Of a stretch of DNA of 17,142 nucleotides, positions 1 to 7,613 are shown in pieces. The notes under the pieces are model-generated. The model was not told where the DNA came from. It did no database searches and saw only the letters and a program-made list of their open reading frames with translations. Location of the stretch: NCBI GenBank assembly GCA_023447335.1, contig JAEXOD010000207.1:1-17142 (forward strand). Reading direction: 5' to 3'. The stretch's first letter is position 1, and every line of letters begins with the position of its first letter. This DNA comes from Bacteroidota bacterium (lineage in GTDB: Bacteria > Bacteroidota > Ignavibacteria > Ignavibacteriales > Melioribacteraceae). Position numbers and translations under genes: made by a program.

Positions 1-36
1 GTCTAACCCTGTTCCTATACTATGATAACTTTCCAT
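1..36 (-). CDS. 5' end of an unidentified gene, cut by the window edge
   Basis: An ATG at 36-34 opens a frame that runs off the left edge and reads MESYHSIGTGLD. It lies 19 bp downstream of the stop of the 70-residue membrane protein on the same strand, so the two are probably co-transcribed. No clear Shine-Dalgarno sequence precedes the ATG. Twelve residues are too few to name a family. The small membrane protein directly upstream makes a membrane or transport function conceivable, but that is a guess. Confidence 0.45.
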   Translation of the reverse strand, partial: MESYHSIGTGLD

Positions 37-55
37 ATATTAAAATTCGATTTGT

Positions 56-268
56 TTATAAATAAAGTGCGGCTAAAATTAAAATGAGATGCATTAAAAC
101 GAAATAAAAAAATCCAAAATAAAGAACTCTGTACCAATATCTGTGACGTTTTAAGTTCATGTTAATGCTTTTGCTTTTCCTTATCAAAAACATCGCAATG
201 CCAAAAAATAATCCGCCGACAACATATAGGTATATAAATGGTAACCATACCTGTGAAAATGGAAGCAT
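56..268 (-). CDS. Small two-helix membrane protein (70 aa), function unknown
   Basis: A 70-residue protein with two hydrophobic stretches, at about residues 8-28 and 48-70. They are separated by a strongly basic, aromatic loop (RKSKSINMNLKRHRYWYR, about 30-47). This looks like a helical hairpin in the inner membrane with a positively charged cytoplasmic loop. The ATG at 268-266 has an AGGA Shine-Dalgarno sequence 7 bases upstream, which supports a real gene. I do not recognise the family. It sits just before another gene start on the same strand and is divergent from the sigma-54 activator, so it probably belongs to a different unit from the pilus genes. A small subunit of a transporter encoded next door is possible but unproven. 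Confidence 0.7.
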   Translation of the reverse strand: MLPFSQVWLPFIYLYVVGGLFFGIAMFLIRKSKSINMNLKRHRYWYRVLYFGFFYFVLMHLILILAALYL

Positions 269-481
269 ACAATTATCCTAATTTAATTTAAAATAAAGGT
301 AAAAATTAACTATAATAGTGTTATTAACCAACTATTTATTATTAAATTTTTGTTATTTTTATAAATTTTAATCGTAATAGTTGCTAATAACAAGTTAATA
401 AGAAAAATTCCATATTTATAATTTTACTTTTAATAATATTTTTGTAAATTAAGGTAATAATTTAATGTTAATAGAAAATTA
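269..481. promoter_or_regulatory. Divergent AT-rich intergenic region with candidate operator repeats
   Basis: This 213-bp gap separates the minus-strand membrane-protein gene from the plus-strand activator gene and must hold promoters for both. The hexamer AACTAT occurs at 308-313 and 330-335 and inverted at 377-382. The first copy lies within a perfect 11-bp palindrome, ACTATAATAGT (309-319). The third lies within GTAATAGTTGC (374-384), which differs by one base from the inverse of GTAACTATTAC found upstream of the second pilin promoter (16344-16354). TATTTTTG at 437-444 matches the Bacteroidota -7 box pattern TAnnTTTG, 37 bp before the ATG at 482, but I see no good -33 partner. No SD precedes that ATG. 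All site assignments are weak because base composition alone favours such words. Confidence 0.25.
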
Positions 482-1840
482 ATGAAAAACTCTCGAATAC
501 TAATTGTTGATGATGACGATACACTTTGTTATTTATTGAAGGAAGAGTTGATAAGCGAGGGTTATTTTGTTGATATAATTTACGATAGTAACAAAGCTAT
601 AGAGTTTATAAAAAAAACAAGTCATGATCTACTCTTACTTGACTTAGAGATGAACGGGGTTTCCGGTTTTGAAATTCTTGAGTATGTTAAAGAGAATCAT
701 CCAGATTTACAAGTTATTGTATTAACAGCAAACAATAATATGCGAATCGCGATTGACTGCATTAGGAAGGGTGCATACGATTTTATCAACAAACCTTATC
801 AGTTTGAACAATTAATTGTTTCTATCGAAAGAGCAATTAAACATAAAGATTTAATTTTAAAAAATACAATATTAACTTCTAAGATTAACCAAAACACTTC
901 ACATAGCATAATTGGCGAAAGCAAAGGAATAAAAGAAGTAATATTATTAGCCGAAAAAGCAGCTCGGTCCGATTCCAATATTCTTTTACAAGGAGAAACA
1001 GGTACAGGCAAAGAACTTTTTGCAGAACACATTCATAAATGTTCCGGAAGAAATGAAAAACCGCTTGTTACAATAAATTGCGCTTCTTTACCTGATCAGT
1101 TAATTGAAAGTGAGCTTTTTGGTTATGAGAAAGGCGCTTTTACGGATGCAAAAACTTCTAAACAAGGATTAGTTGAAATTGCAAACGGCGGAACACTTTT
1201 TTTAGACGAGATAGGAGAGCTGAGTTTAACACTTCAACCCAAATTTTTACGGTTCCTTGAAAACGGTGAATTTAGAAGAATCGGCGGCATTACAAATTTA
1301 ATGTCCAATGTACGCGTTATCGGAGCAACAAACCGCGATTTAATGGAGGAAGCCGAGAAGAAAAACTTTAGAAGAGATTTACTTTTTAGACTTAACGTAA
1401 TCACTTTAACAATACCCCCGTTACGTGAACGAGGAAACGATATAATTCTGTTGGCAAATTACTTTTTAACTAAAAAAGCACCATACCGCTCTCCAAAAAC
1501 ACTTTCTCCTCAATCAGAAAAAGAATTACTAAGTTACCATTATCCGGGTAATGTTAGAGAATTAGAACACATTATTGAACGCGCTATAATTTTTAGTGAA
1601 GGAAACGTAATATTACCTGCCGATCTTAATTTACCCAAAAATACGAAAAAGGCTTTTATTCCTGTTAACGGAGAGGAAGAAATAATTGCGTTAGAAGAAA
1701 TGGAAAAACTTCATATACTAAAAATTCTTAGAAGCAACGACTGGAATAGGGAAAATAGTGCACGAGCTTTAGGAATTAGCCAAAAAACACTTTATTCAAA
1801 AATAAAAAACTACGACTTATTAAAATATGAATCCCGTTAA
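482..1840 (+). CDS. Sigma-54-dependent response regulator, NtrC family
   Basis: A 452-residue protein with the full NtrC architecture. An N-terminal receiver (1-120) has the acidic cluster D10-D12, phosphoacceptor D54, T82 and K104. A central AAA+ domain (about 142-375) has Walker A GETGTGKE (171-178), the sigma-54 contact loop GAFTDA (218-223), Walker B around D242-E243 and the arginine-finger segment FRRDLLFRL. A Fis-type helix-turn-helix follows at about 424-447. It should bind upstream DNA and remodel RNA polymerase-sigma-54 at -24/-12 promoters when phosphorylated. The contact loop has Asp for the second Gly of GAFTGA, a known variant, and the receiver has DLEMNG where DxxMPG is usual. 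Its last 14 bases overlap the start of the downstream kinase gene, its likely cognate partner. The nearby pilin genes carry sigma-54-like promoters and are the obvious candidate targets, as in PilR control of pilA. That target assignment is inference. Confidence 0.95.
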   Translation: MKNSRILIVDDDDTLCYLLKEELISEGYFVDIIYDSNKAIEFIKKTSHDLLLLDLEMNGVSGFEILEYVKENHPDLQVIVLTANNNMRIAIDCIRKGAYDFINKPYQFEQLIVSIERAIKHKDLILKNTILTSKINQNTSHSIIGESKGIKEVILLAEKAARSDSNILLQGETGTGKELFAEHIHKCSGRNEKPLVTINCASLPDQLIESELFGYEKGAFTDAKTSKQGLVEIANGGTLFLDEIGELSLTLQPKFLRFLENGEFRRIGGITNLMSNVRVIGATNRDLMEEAEKKNFRRDLLFRLNVITLTIPPLRERGNDIILLANYFLTKKAPYRSPKTLSPQSEKELLSYHYPGNVRELEHIIERAIIFSEGNVILPADLNLPKNTKKAFIPVNGEEEIIALEEMEKLHILKILRSNDWNRENSARALGISQKTLYSKIKNYDLLKYESR

Positions 1841-3077
1841 AGATGATGCCGCATACTGTTATGGCAACTTGAGGGATGGGCTAACATTCATTAGTGAAAA
1901 ATTAAAAAAATCTATCGATATTATCGCTTTACAGGAGTTAGAGCACAAACTTAAACATGACTCTAATCTATCTTTTCTAATAAAAGTTAATGATGTAGAT
2001 TTTCTTCACTTCCCTCTTCCTGAAGGCAGTTATTTTTTATTATTAGATACTTATAATTGTAGAAGCACAAAAGAAATTATTCATGACCTTAACAACGTAT
2101 TTAATAATATTAATAATGCATTATCCATTTTAAGTAAAAGAAATACGGAAAACTACGAAAGAAGAATAATTGACGGTATTAACGATAATTTACAAAGGGG
2201 GCAATATTTATTAAGGAAGCTCTCTTACAGAGAAGATGAAGAAATTAATTTGGTTGATGCGGTTGACCTAACAAAAATTCTTAGTTTAATAAGTGATGAA
2301 ATTGCTAATTCTTGTCCTTCCGATATTACGATAATAAAAGATTTTGAAAATAGCTTAAACTATGTTTTATCAAATGAAGAGGAATTATATAGAGCATTTT
2401 ATAATATTTGTATTAACGCCAAAGAATCAATTAGTAACAAAGGCGAAATAGAAATAAGCACCTTAAACCAAGGGAATAATGTAATAGTTACAATTAAAGA
2501 TAACGGTATCGGAATTAGCGAAACGGATATTTCTAAAATTTTTGATTTAGGTTTTAGTACTAAAAATAAACCGACCGAAAGTGGTATTGGTCTTAGTATC
2601 GTAAAAAATATTATTGAAAAATATAAAGGAACGGTTGAGGTTTTTAGTCAATTAAATATTGGCACTACTTTTATTGTTTCGTTTCCTGCTATTATTAAAG
2701 AAAATAAACAAAATGAAAAATCTAATAAAATTTTAATTGCTGATGATGATGAATTTATGTTAGACTTATTAAGTGAATTATTTTCTTCATATGACTACCA
2801 AATTTCAACAGTTAAGAGCGGAGAGGAATTATTAGAATTGGCAAAGGATAATAACTCGTTTTCATTACTAATTGTTGATCAGAATATGCCCGGCTTAAAA
2901 GGTTTGGAAGCAATAAAAATATTACGAGACCAAGGGAATTATTCTCAAATAATTTTATGCAGCGGTACAATATTAGACAATAATAAAGAAGTATTACGTA
3001 AATTAAATATTGCAGATTTAGTTATGAAGCCATATGATTTTGATTATTTATTAAACAAAGTGAAAAGTTTACTTTAA
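1827..3077 (+). CDS. Soluble hybrid histidine kinase with C-terminal receiver
   Basis: A 416-residue protein without a transmembrane segment, so probably cytosolic. Residues 1-80 form an unrecognised sensory or adaptor region. The phosphoacceptor segment HDLNN has H86. The ATPase domain (about 150-290) shows N-box residues N193 and N197, the G1 motif DNGIGI (D225) and the G2 motif ESGIGLSI (252-259). A C-terminal receiver (301-416) has D306-D308, phosphoacceptor D351, S379 and K401. The ATG lies inside the last codons of the activator gene (14-bp overlap), which implies translational coupling and a dedicated kinase-regulator pair. The extra receiver makes a phosphorelay or feedback arrangement possible. 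Its 3' end overlaps the convergent receiver gene by 9 bp. This arrangement resembles PilS/PilR, except that PilS is a membrane protein and this kinase is not. Confidence 0.92.
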   Translation: MNPVKDDAAYCYGNLRDGLTFISEKLKKSIDIIALQELEHKLKHDSNLSFLIKVNDVDFLHFPLPEGSYFLLLDTYNCRSTKEIIHDLNNVFNNINNALSILSKRNTENYERRIIDGINDNLQRGQYLLRKLSYREDEEINLVDAVDLTKILSLISDEIANSCPSDITIIKDFENSLNYVLSNEEELYRAFYNICINAKESISNKGEIEISTLNQGNNVIVTIKDNGIGISETDISKIFDLGFSTKNKPTESGIGLSIVKNIIEKYKGTVEVFSQLNIGTTFIVSFPAIIKENKQNEKSNKILIADDDEFMLDLLSELFSSYDYQISTVKSGEELLELAKDNNSFSLLIVDQNMPGLKGLEAIKILRDQGNYSQIILCSGTILDNNKEVLRKLNIADLVMKPYDFDYLLNKVKSLL

Positions 3078-3752
3078 CTCTTCTCTACTGCTTTGTTCGT
3101 TAATATCAATCATTTGTGTGTTATTTATATAATCTGTAAATTTTGGTTTTTTAATTGAACTAAGTTTTTCTAAAATTTGAATTATACTTTTTGCCGCATT
3201 ATCAATTATATCTACACGTTTAATAATTGCTTCACGATTTAGATCATCTTTTGTTAATTCACGCTTAATTGCCGAAACCGATAAATTAATTAAAGTTAAA
3301 GGCTGTTTAATTTCATGATTTGCGGTAACTATTGTTGCAGCATATGTTTTAATTTTTTCGATTTCAAGATAAATCAAATTTGTTTCTCTAAAACGTAATG
3401 CTGATTTAATACGAGCTATTAATTCAGTTTTATTGAAAGGTTTTTTGATGTAATCAAAAGCTCCTGCGTTAAGCCCTTCTTTTATGTCTTCAACACTTGT
3501 TAAAGCAGTAACTAAAATAACCGGAATATCTTTTGTATCTTCGTTTTCGGTAATTTTTTTACAAGCTTCAAAGCCGCTCATGCCCGGCATCATCACATCA
3601 AGCAATACTAAATCAGGGTTATCAGATAAAGTTTTTTCAATACCTGTTGGTCCGTCATATGCAGTTATTACTTCATATCCCTCATTTTCTAATCTATCTT
3701 GCAAGATAAAAACATTATCGGGTTGATCGTCAACTACCAATATTTTACTCAT
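3069..3752 (-). CDS. Response regulator with C-terminal DHp-like histidine domain, no ATPase domain
   Basis: A 227-residue protein. Residues 1-120 are an intact receiver with D8-D9, phosphoacceptor D52, T82 and K104. A helical linker follows (about 118-140), then a segment that reads like a histidine-kinase dimerisation helix with an H-box, ANHEIKQPLTLI, where H146 is the candidate phosphoacceptor. A second helix lies at about 173-197. The protein ends after a short polar tail, so the HATPase domain expected after a DHp domain is absent. It could act as a phosphotransfer intermediate or as a docking dimer for the neighbouring hybrid kinase. It starts with a 4-bp ATGA overlap with the upstream kinase stop and has a strong GGGAG SD, so it is the last gene of the long pilus operon. 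No frameshift back into an ATPase domain is evident, because the downstream bases are coding on the other strand. Confidence 0.9.
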   Translation of the reverse strand: MSKILVVDDQPDNVFILQDRLENEGYEVITAYDGPTGIEKTLSDNPDLVLLDVMMPGMSGFEACKKITENEDTKDIPVILVTALTSVEDIKEGLNAGAFDYIKKPFNKTELIARIKSALRFRETNLIYLEIEKIKTYAATIVTANHEIKQPLTLINLSVSAIKRELTKDDLNREAIIKRVDIIDNAAKSIIQILEKLSSIKKPKFTDYINNTQMIDINEQSSREELK

Positions 3753-6700
3753 TTAAAACTCCCTTCTAAAATCTGCCTTACTTTAGTTGATAAATAAGTT
3801 ATATCAATCGGCTTGGTAATTAAATCTGCAAAACCGTTTTTAATTATTATCTCCCTTTCTTCCATCATTGCATGTGCCGTAAGGGCTATAATAGGAATAT
3901 TGTTATATTTAACATTCTGCTTAATTCGCTTTAAAGTTTCAAAACCATCCATATTCGGCATCATAATATCTAACAAAACCAAATCAGGATTTTTATTTTC
4001 TATAATCAATAAACATTCTAATCCGTCTTTAGCAAACAGAGTATCATAACCCAAACTTTCAATAATCTGTCCGACCGTAAACAATGTATCTCTATCATCG
4101 TCTACAATCAAAACGACTTCTTTTTTAATTGTTTTTATTTCGTCGGAAAAACTTTTATTCCCGCTAAAATCTTCAACGGAATCCAGAATTAAATTTTCCG
4201 GCAAACCTATTTTTAATTTCTTATGTAATATACGTAAAGTATCGTTTTTTGGTATATATTTTTTTTCAATATAATTAAAAATTTTTAAATTTATTTTATG
4301 AAGCATCTCTTTATTAATATCTCTTTCATCGGGAATGATTAAAATAATAGGTGTATCGAATAACCTTCTGTCAGATAATAATTCACAAATAATTTCCAGA
4401 TCTTCAATATTATCAGGTAAAAAATCAACAAACAAACAATCGGGTTTTTCTTTAACTACTTGATCAATCACCGTTTGTTTTATCTTAGTACTTTTAAGAT
4501 TAAAATCAGAAGATAAACCCGAAAAAGAAGATTTTCCGATTGCAATAATATTTTTAATATTAACACCATAAAACGCTGATGCATTGATAACAGCCTTTTC
4601 AAAATCTTCGTAAGTTAGCGGTGCTTGTATAAAATAATTTGCATTAAATATTATTCCCGATTTTTCTCCTACCGGATAATAATACAATATAAGCGGAATA
4701 TTTTTCTCTAAATTTTTTACTACTTTATTTATTATGTCAAATGGATTTCCGAAGGATAAATAATCAATTAAGACAGCATCGCTATCCGCAAAAGTTGGGA
4801 TATTATCGCAATTTATAGCTACTTCAACAACATATTTATTTTGCTCTAAATACGCTCCCAAAAAATCAGAGTTATTAGGATTATCTGAAATAATACAAGC
4901 TCTTTTGTTTTTAATTTTATTCTTAAAAGGTAACGAGATCATTAAAGGTTCGTTATTTTTTATTATTTCAGTTTCGGAATATTGCATACCTAAAATATCC
5001 GGAATAATTACTGTGAATACCGTTCCGAAATTTAATTTGCTTTTAACAGTAATTTCACCGCCTAAAAATTCCACCATTCTACTGGCAATTGTTAAGCCTA
5101 ATCCCGTACCGGAATATTTCCTATTCGAACCTTCACTCGTTTGTCTAAATTCTTTAAATATCAACTCCAAATTGGCTTCTTCTATTCCAATTCCCGTATC
5201 TTTTACTATAAAACTAATTCCGTTATTATTAGTTTTTGTAACTAAAAGGTTTACTTCACCTTTTTCCGTAAACTTTATTGCATTACTCAAAAGGTTTGAT
5301 AGAATTTGCTCTAATTTAATTTTATCGGTTAAGATAATTTGAGTAGCCGGAAATTCATTTTTAATTGTAAATGATAATTTTTTTTCTTCGGCAAAATGTG
5401 CAAACGAAATATATAAATCTCGTAAAAATTCTGATAATAGAAATTCATCTTTAACAAGCTCATAACTATCAGTTTCCATTTTGGAAAACGTTAAAATATT
5501 ATTAATAATACTAAGTAGCTTTTTGCCGTTGTTAATTACAATTTTTAACCTTTCATCATTTTGGGCGTTTATATTATTACTCTTCAATATCAATTCGGAT
5601 AACCCGAGAATTGAATTCAAAGGCGTTCTCAACTCGTGAGACATTGTAGCTAAAAATTGAGATTTGAGTCTTGCGGATTCTAAGGCTTTATGTTTTTGTT
5701 TTTCAAGTTCAAAACTATTTTCCTTTAATTCATTATGTAAATAAATTAACTGCTCGTTTTGTTCTTTAATCTTTGTGTTTTGAATTTGATATTGTTCATT
5801 TAATAATCGCAGTTCTTTAACTAAATCCTTTTGCCTTTCGTAAGCTATCGCATTACTTAAGCCAATACTCAACTGCTCAATAATTGAGTCTAAATAATTA
5901 ATAACGTTTATTTTAGGTTTCGATATTGCCGTTAATTCTAAAATACCGATAATCTCTTTATTAAACAAAATGGGGTATATAATAATATATTGTAGTTCTA
6001 TTGTAGTAGTTGACGTTCTTAAAATCGGTAGATTTTCTTCAAATATAAATTCTTCAGGCTCCTTTGTTTCAAGAATCTTAAAATATATATTTTCGATTAT
6101 CTCGTTACCGGGAGCTTCGTTATTTAGTCCATAATAGGCAGTTTGTCTAAATTTATCACCGTCATAAACATAAAAAACTCCGATATCAAAATGAGCAGTT
6201 GCAACAATTTGTTTTAATACCGCATCGCATATTTCAAATAAAGAAGCATTTTCGTTTATTAAAGTTACAAATTTTATATATTCATGTTCTGTTTCTTCTC
6301 GTCTTTTAATTTCGTTTAGCATAGTATTTAATACTTGACCGAGCTTTCCGATTTCATCGGTTGAAATTATCTCTACCCTTTCATTTAAATTATCGCTTCG
6401 TGTTTGTTCAACAACTCTATTTATTTCCGCAAGTTGTTTTCTAAACTTTGTAGTAAATATTAAAACAAATATTAAAGAAAGAGGAACAGTTACCGAAATT
6501 AGAATTATTATAATTAATTGCATTATACTTCGGTATTCGGCTGTTTCTTTAAATACAGAAAAAACTACAAATTTCGCCTTATCGTACGGAGTAGAATACT
6601 CTTTCGGAATATACAAAGAAGCCATAAAATCATAATCAGATAAAATTTCGTAATGGATGTCATAATTTTTTCTATTACTTAAGTTGCTGATTGCTTTTTT

Positions 6701-7243
6701 TAATATATTATCTGCTCCTTTCGAGGAATATATGCTTGAAGAAATTATATTGTTTTCCGAAAGGATTAATGCAACATCGGCGCGAATTACTTGTGATATT
6801 GAATTTAAGTAATTTGTATCTATTAACGCCCCGTAATAATATATAATCCCATGGTCTTCTTTAAATTTTAGTATAATGTTTTGGTTGTTACGAACAAATC
6901 CGTTTATGGAACTATTCGTAAAATTTAATTTCACGTTTCCTTTAGTAAAAAATTTTTCGACATTAATTAATGAATCATCTTTTAGCGTAAAAATAAAATC
7001 AATACCTGAACTATCTTCGTTAAGTTCAAAATTTGCGGCTTTGACTTTATCAAAATCATTGTCAATTTTTTTTAAATTGGTTTCTAAAGTTAAAGCAAAA
7101 TGATGAGTTGTATTAATTAAAGCACTTGAATGTTGATTGAATAATATTTTATTAGTTAAAATATAGATAGTAACAATTGAAGCAACCGAAACTAAAATTG
7201 TTACTGAAAAAGTAATTAAAATCAACCTTAAATTAAATTTCAT
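3749..7243 (-). CDS. Large membrane hybrid sensor histidine kinase (HAMP-GAF-HK-REC)
   Basis: A 1164-residue inner-membrane kinase. It has a membrane helix at about 8-31, an extracytoplasmic sensor region (33-238), a second helix at about 240-264, HAMP (about 265-316), a GAF-like domain (about 325-470) and a coiled coil (470-525). The DHp domain has H536 in MSHELRTPLNSI. The ATPase domain has N650/N654 in the N-box, KDTGIGI (681-687) and SGTGLGL (711-717). A C-terminal receiver (1042-1160) has D1048-D1050, phosphoacceptor D1092, T1122 and K1144. Between the ATPase and the receiver, residues about 780-1010 look like two degenerate receiver folds, with hydrophobic strands ending in D827 and D940 but no acidic cluster. 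It lies in the pilus operon 4 bp after the single-domain response regulator and overlaps the next receiver gene by 4 bp. It probably senses an envelope signal and sets pilus production or activity through the adjacent receivers. The ligand is unknown. Confidence 0.95.
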   Translation of the reverse strand: MKFNLRLILITFSVTILVSVASIVTIYILTNKILFNQHSSALINTTHHFALTLETNLKKIDNDFDKVKAANFELNEDSSGIDFIFTLKDDSLINVEKFFTKGNVKLNFTNSSINGFVRNNQNIILKFKEDHGIIYYYGALIDTNYLNSISQVIRADVALILSENNIISSSIYSSKGADNILKKAISNLSNRKNYDIHYEILSDYDFMASLYIPKEYSTPYDKAKFVVFSVFKETAEYRSIMQLIIIILISVTVPLSLIFVLIFTTKFRKQLAEINRVVEQTRSDNLNERVEIISTDEIGKLGQVLNTMLNEIKRREETEHEYIKFVTLINENASLFEICDAVLKQIVATAHFDIGVFYVYDGDKFRQTAYYGLNNEAPGNEIIENIYFKILETKEPEEFIFEENLPILRTSTTTIELQYIIIYPILFNKEIIGILELTAISKPKINVINYLDSIIEQLSIGLSNAIAYERQKDLVKELRLLNEQYQIQNTKIKEQNEQLIYLHNELKENSFELEKQKHKALESARLKSQFLATMSHELRTPLNSILGLSELILKSNNINAQNDERLKIVINNGKKLLSIINNILTFSKMETDSYELVKDEFLLSEFLRDLYISFAHFAEEKKLSFTIKNEFPATQIILTDKIKLEQILSNLLSNAIKFTEKGEVNLLVTKTNNNGISFIVKDTGIGIEEANLELIFKEFRQTSEGSNRKYSGTGLGLTIASRMVEFLGGEITVKSKLNFGTVFTVIIPDILGMQYSETEIIKNNEPLMISLPFKNKIKNKRACIISDNPNNSDFLGAYLEQNKYVVEVAINCDNIPTFADSDAVLIDYLSFGNPFDIINKVVKNLEKNIPLILYYYPVGEKSGIIFNANYFIQAPLTYEDFEKAVINASAFYGVNIKNIIAIGKSSFSGLSSDFNLKSTKIKQTVIDQVVKEKPDCLFVDFLPDNIEDLEIICELLSDRRLFDTPIILIIPDERDINKEMLHKINLKIFNYIEKKYIPKNDTLRILHKKLKIGLPENLILDSVEDFSGNKSFSDEIKTIKKEVVLIVDDDRDTLFTVGQIIESLGYDTLFAKDGLECLLIIENKNPDLVLLDIMMPNMDGFETLKRIKQNVKYNNIPIIALTAHAMMEEREIIIKNGFADLITKPIDITYLSTKVRQILEGSFK

Positions 7244-7247
7244 TATA

Positions 7248-7613
7248 TCAGCTTTGTATAACTTTCCTAATAGTTATTATTAATTCATCTAAATCGTATG
7301 GTTTGCTAATAAAATCTGAGGCTCCTAACCTGGCACTTTCAATAGCGCTTTTAACATCGGCATATGCCGTTAAAACAATTACTTTTATCTTATATCCTCT
7401 TTGTCTTAATTCATTTAATACGTAAAACCCATCTTTACCGGGCATCTTTAAATCAAGTAAAATGAGATCAACAACTTTACGTTTACTTAATTCGGAAAAT
7501 GCCGAATCTGCATCCGTAACAAAAAACGAATCAAATCCGATTTCATTTAATTCCTCACTAAGTACTCGGCAAAGAGTTAAATCGTCATCAATTATCAAAA
7601 TAGATTCCATCAT
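7248..7613 (-). CDS. Single-domain response regulator (CheY-like receiver)
   Basis: A 121-residue stand-alone receiver with acidic D9-D11, phosphoacceptor D54, T82 and K104, and no output domain. Its sequence is close to the receiver of the sigma-54 activator at 482-1840: both share the DDDxTLC start, an EEL in helix 1, VIVLTA and the F-I-x-KPY ending. It may therefore compete for, or relay, the same phosphoryl group rather than bind a motor. The first ATG overlaps the secretin stop by 4 bp. A second in-frame ATG follows immediately and sits at better spacing from the GAGGA sequence, so translation may begin one codon later. It lies between the secretin gene and the large hybrid kinase, the natural candidate phosphodonor. 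A CheY-like role in pilus motility control, as with PilG/PilH, is possible. Confidence 0.93.
   Translation of the reverse strand: MMESILIIDDDLTLCRVLSEELNEIGFDSFFVTDADSAFSELSKRKVVDLILLDLKMPGKDGFYVLNELRQRGYKIKVIVLTAYADVKSAIESARLGASDFISKPYDLDELIITIRKVIQS

Noticed and set aside
799..1032. A short minus-strand open frame inside the sigma-54 activator gene
   Set aside because: It is antisense to the receiver-AAA+ junction, which is strongly conserved on the plus strand. No SD or domain supports it.
4905..5342. A 145-codon open frame on the plus strand inside the large hybrid kinase gene
   Set aside because: It lies antisense to the conserved ATPase domain. Its product is a low-complexity Ile/Leu/Ser-rich string typical of reversed coding in AT-rich DNA, with no recognisable domain.
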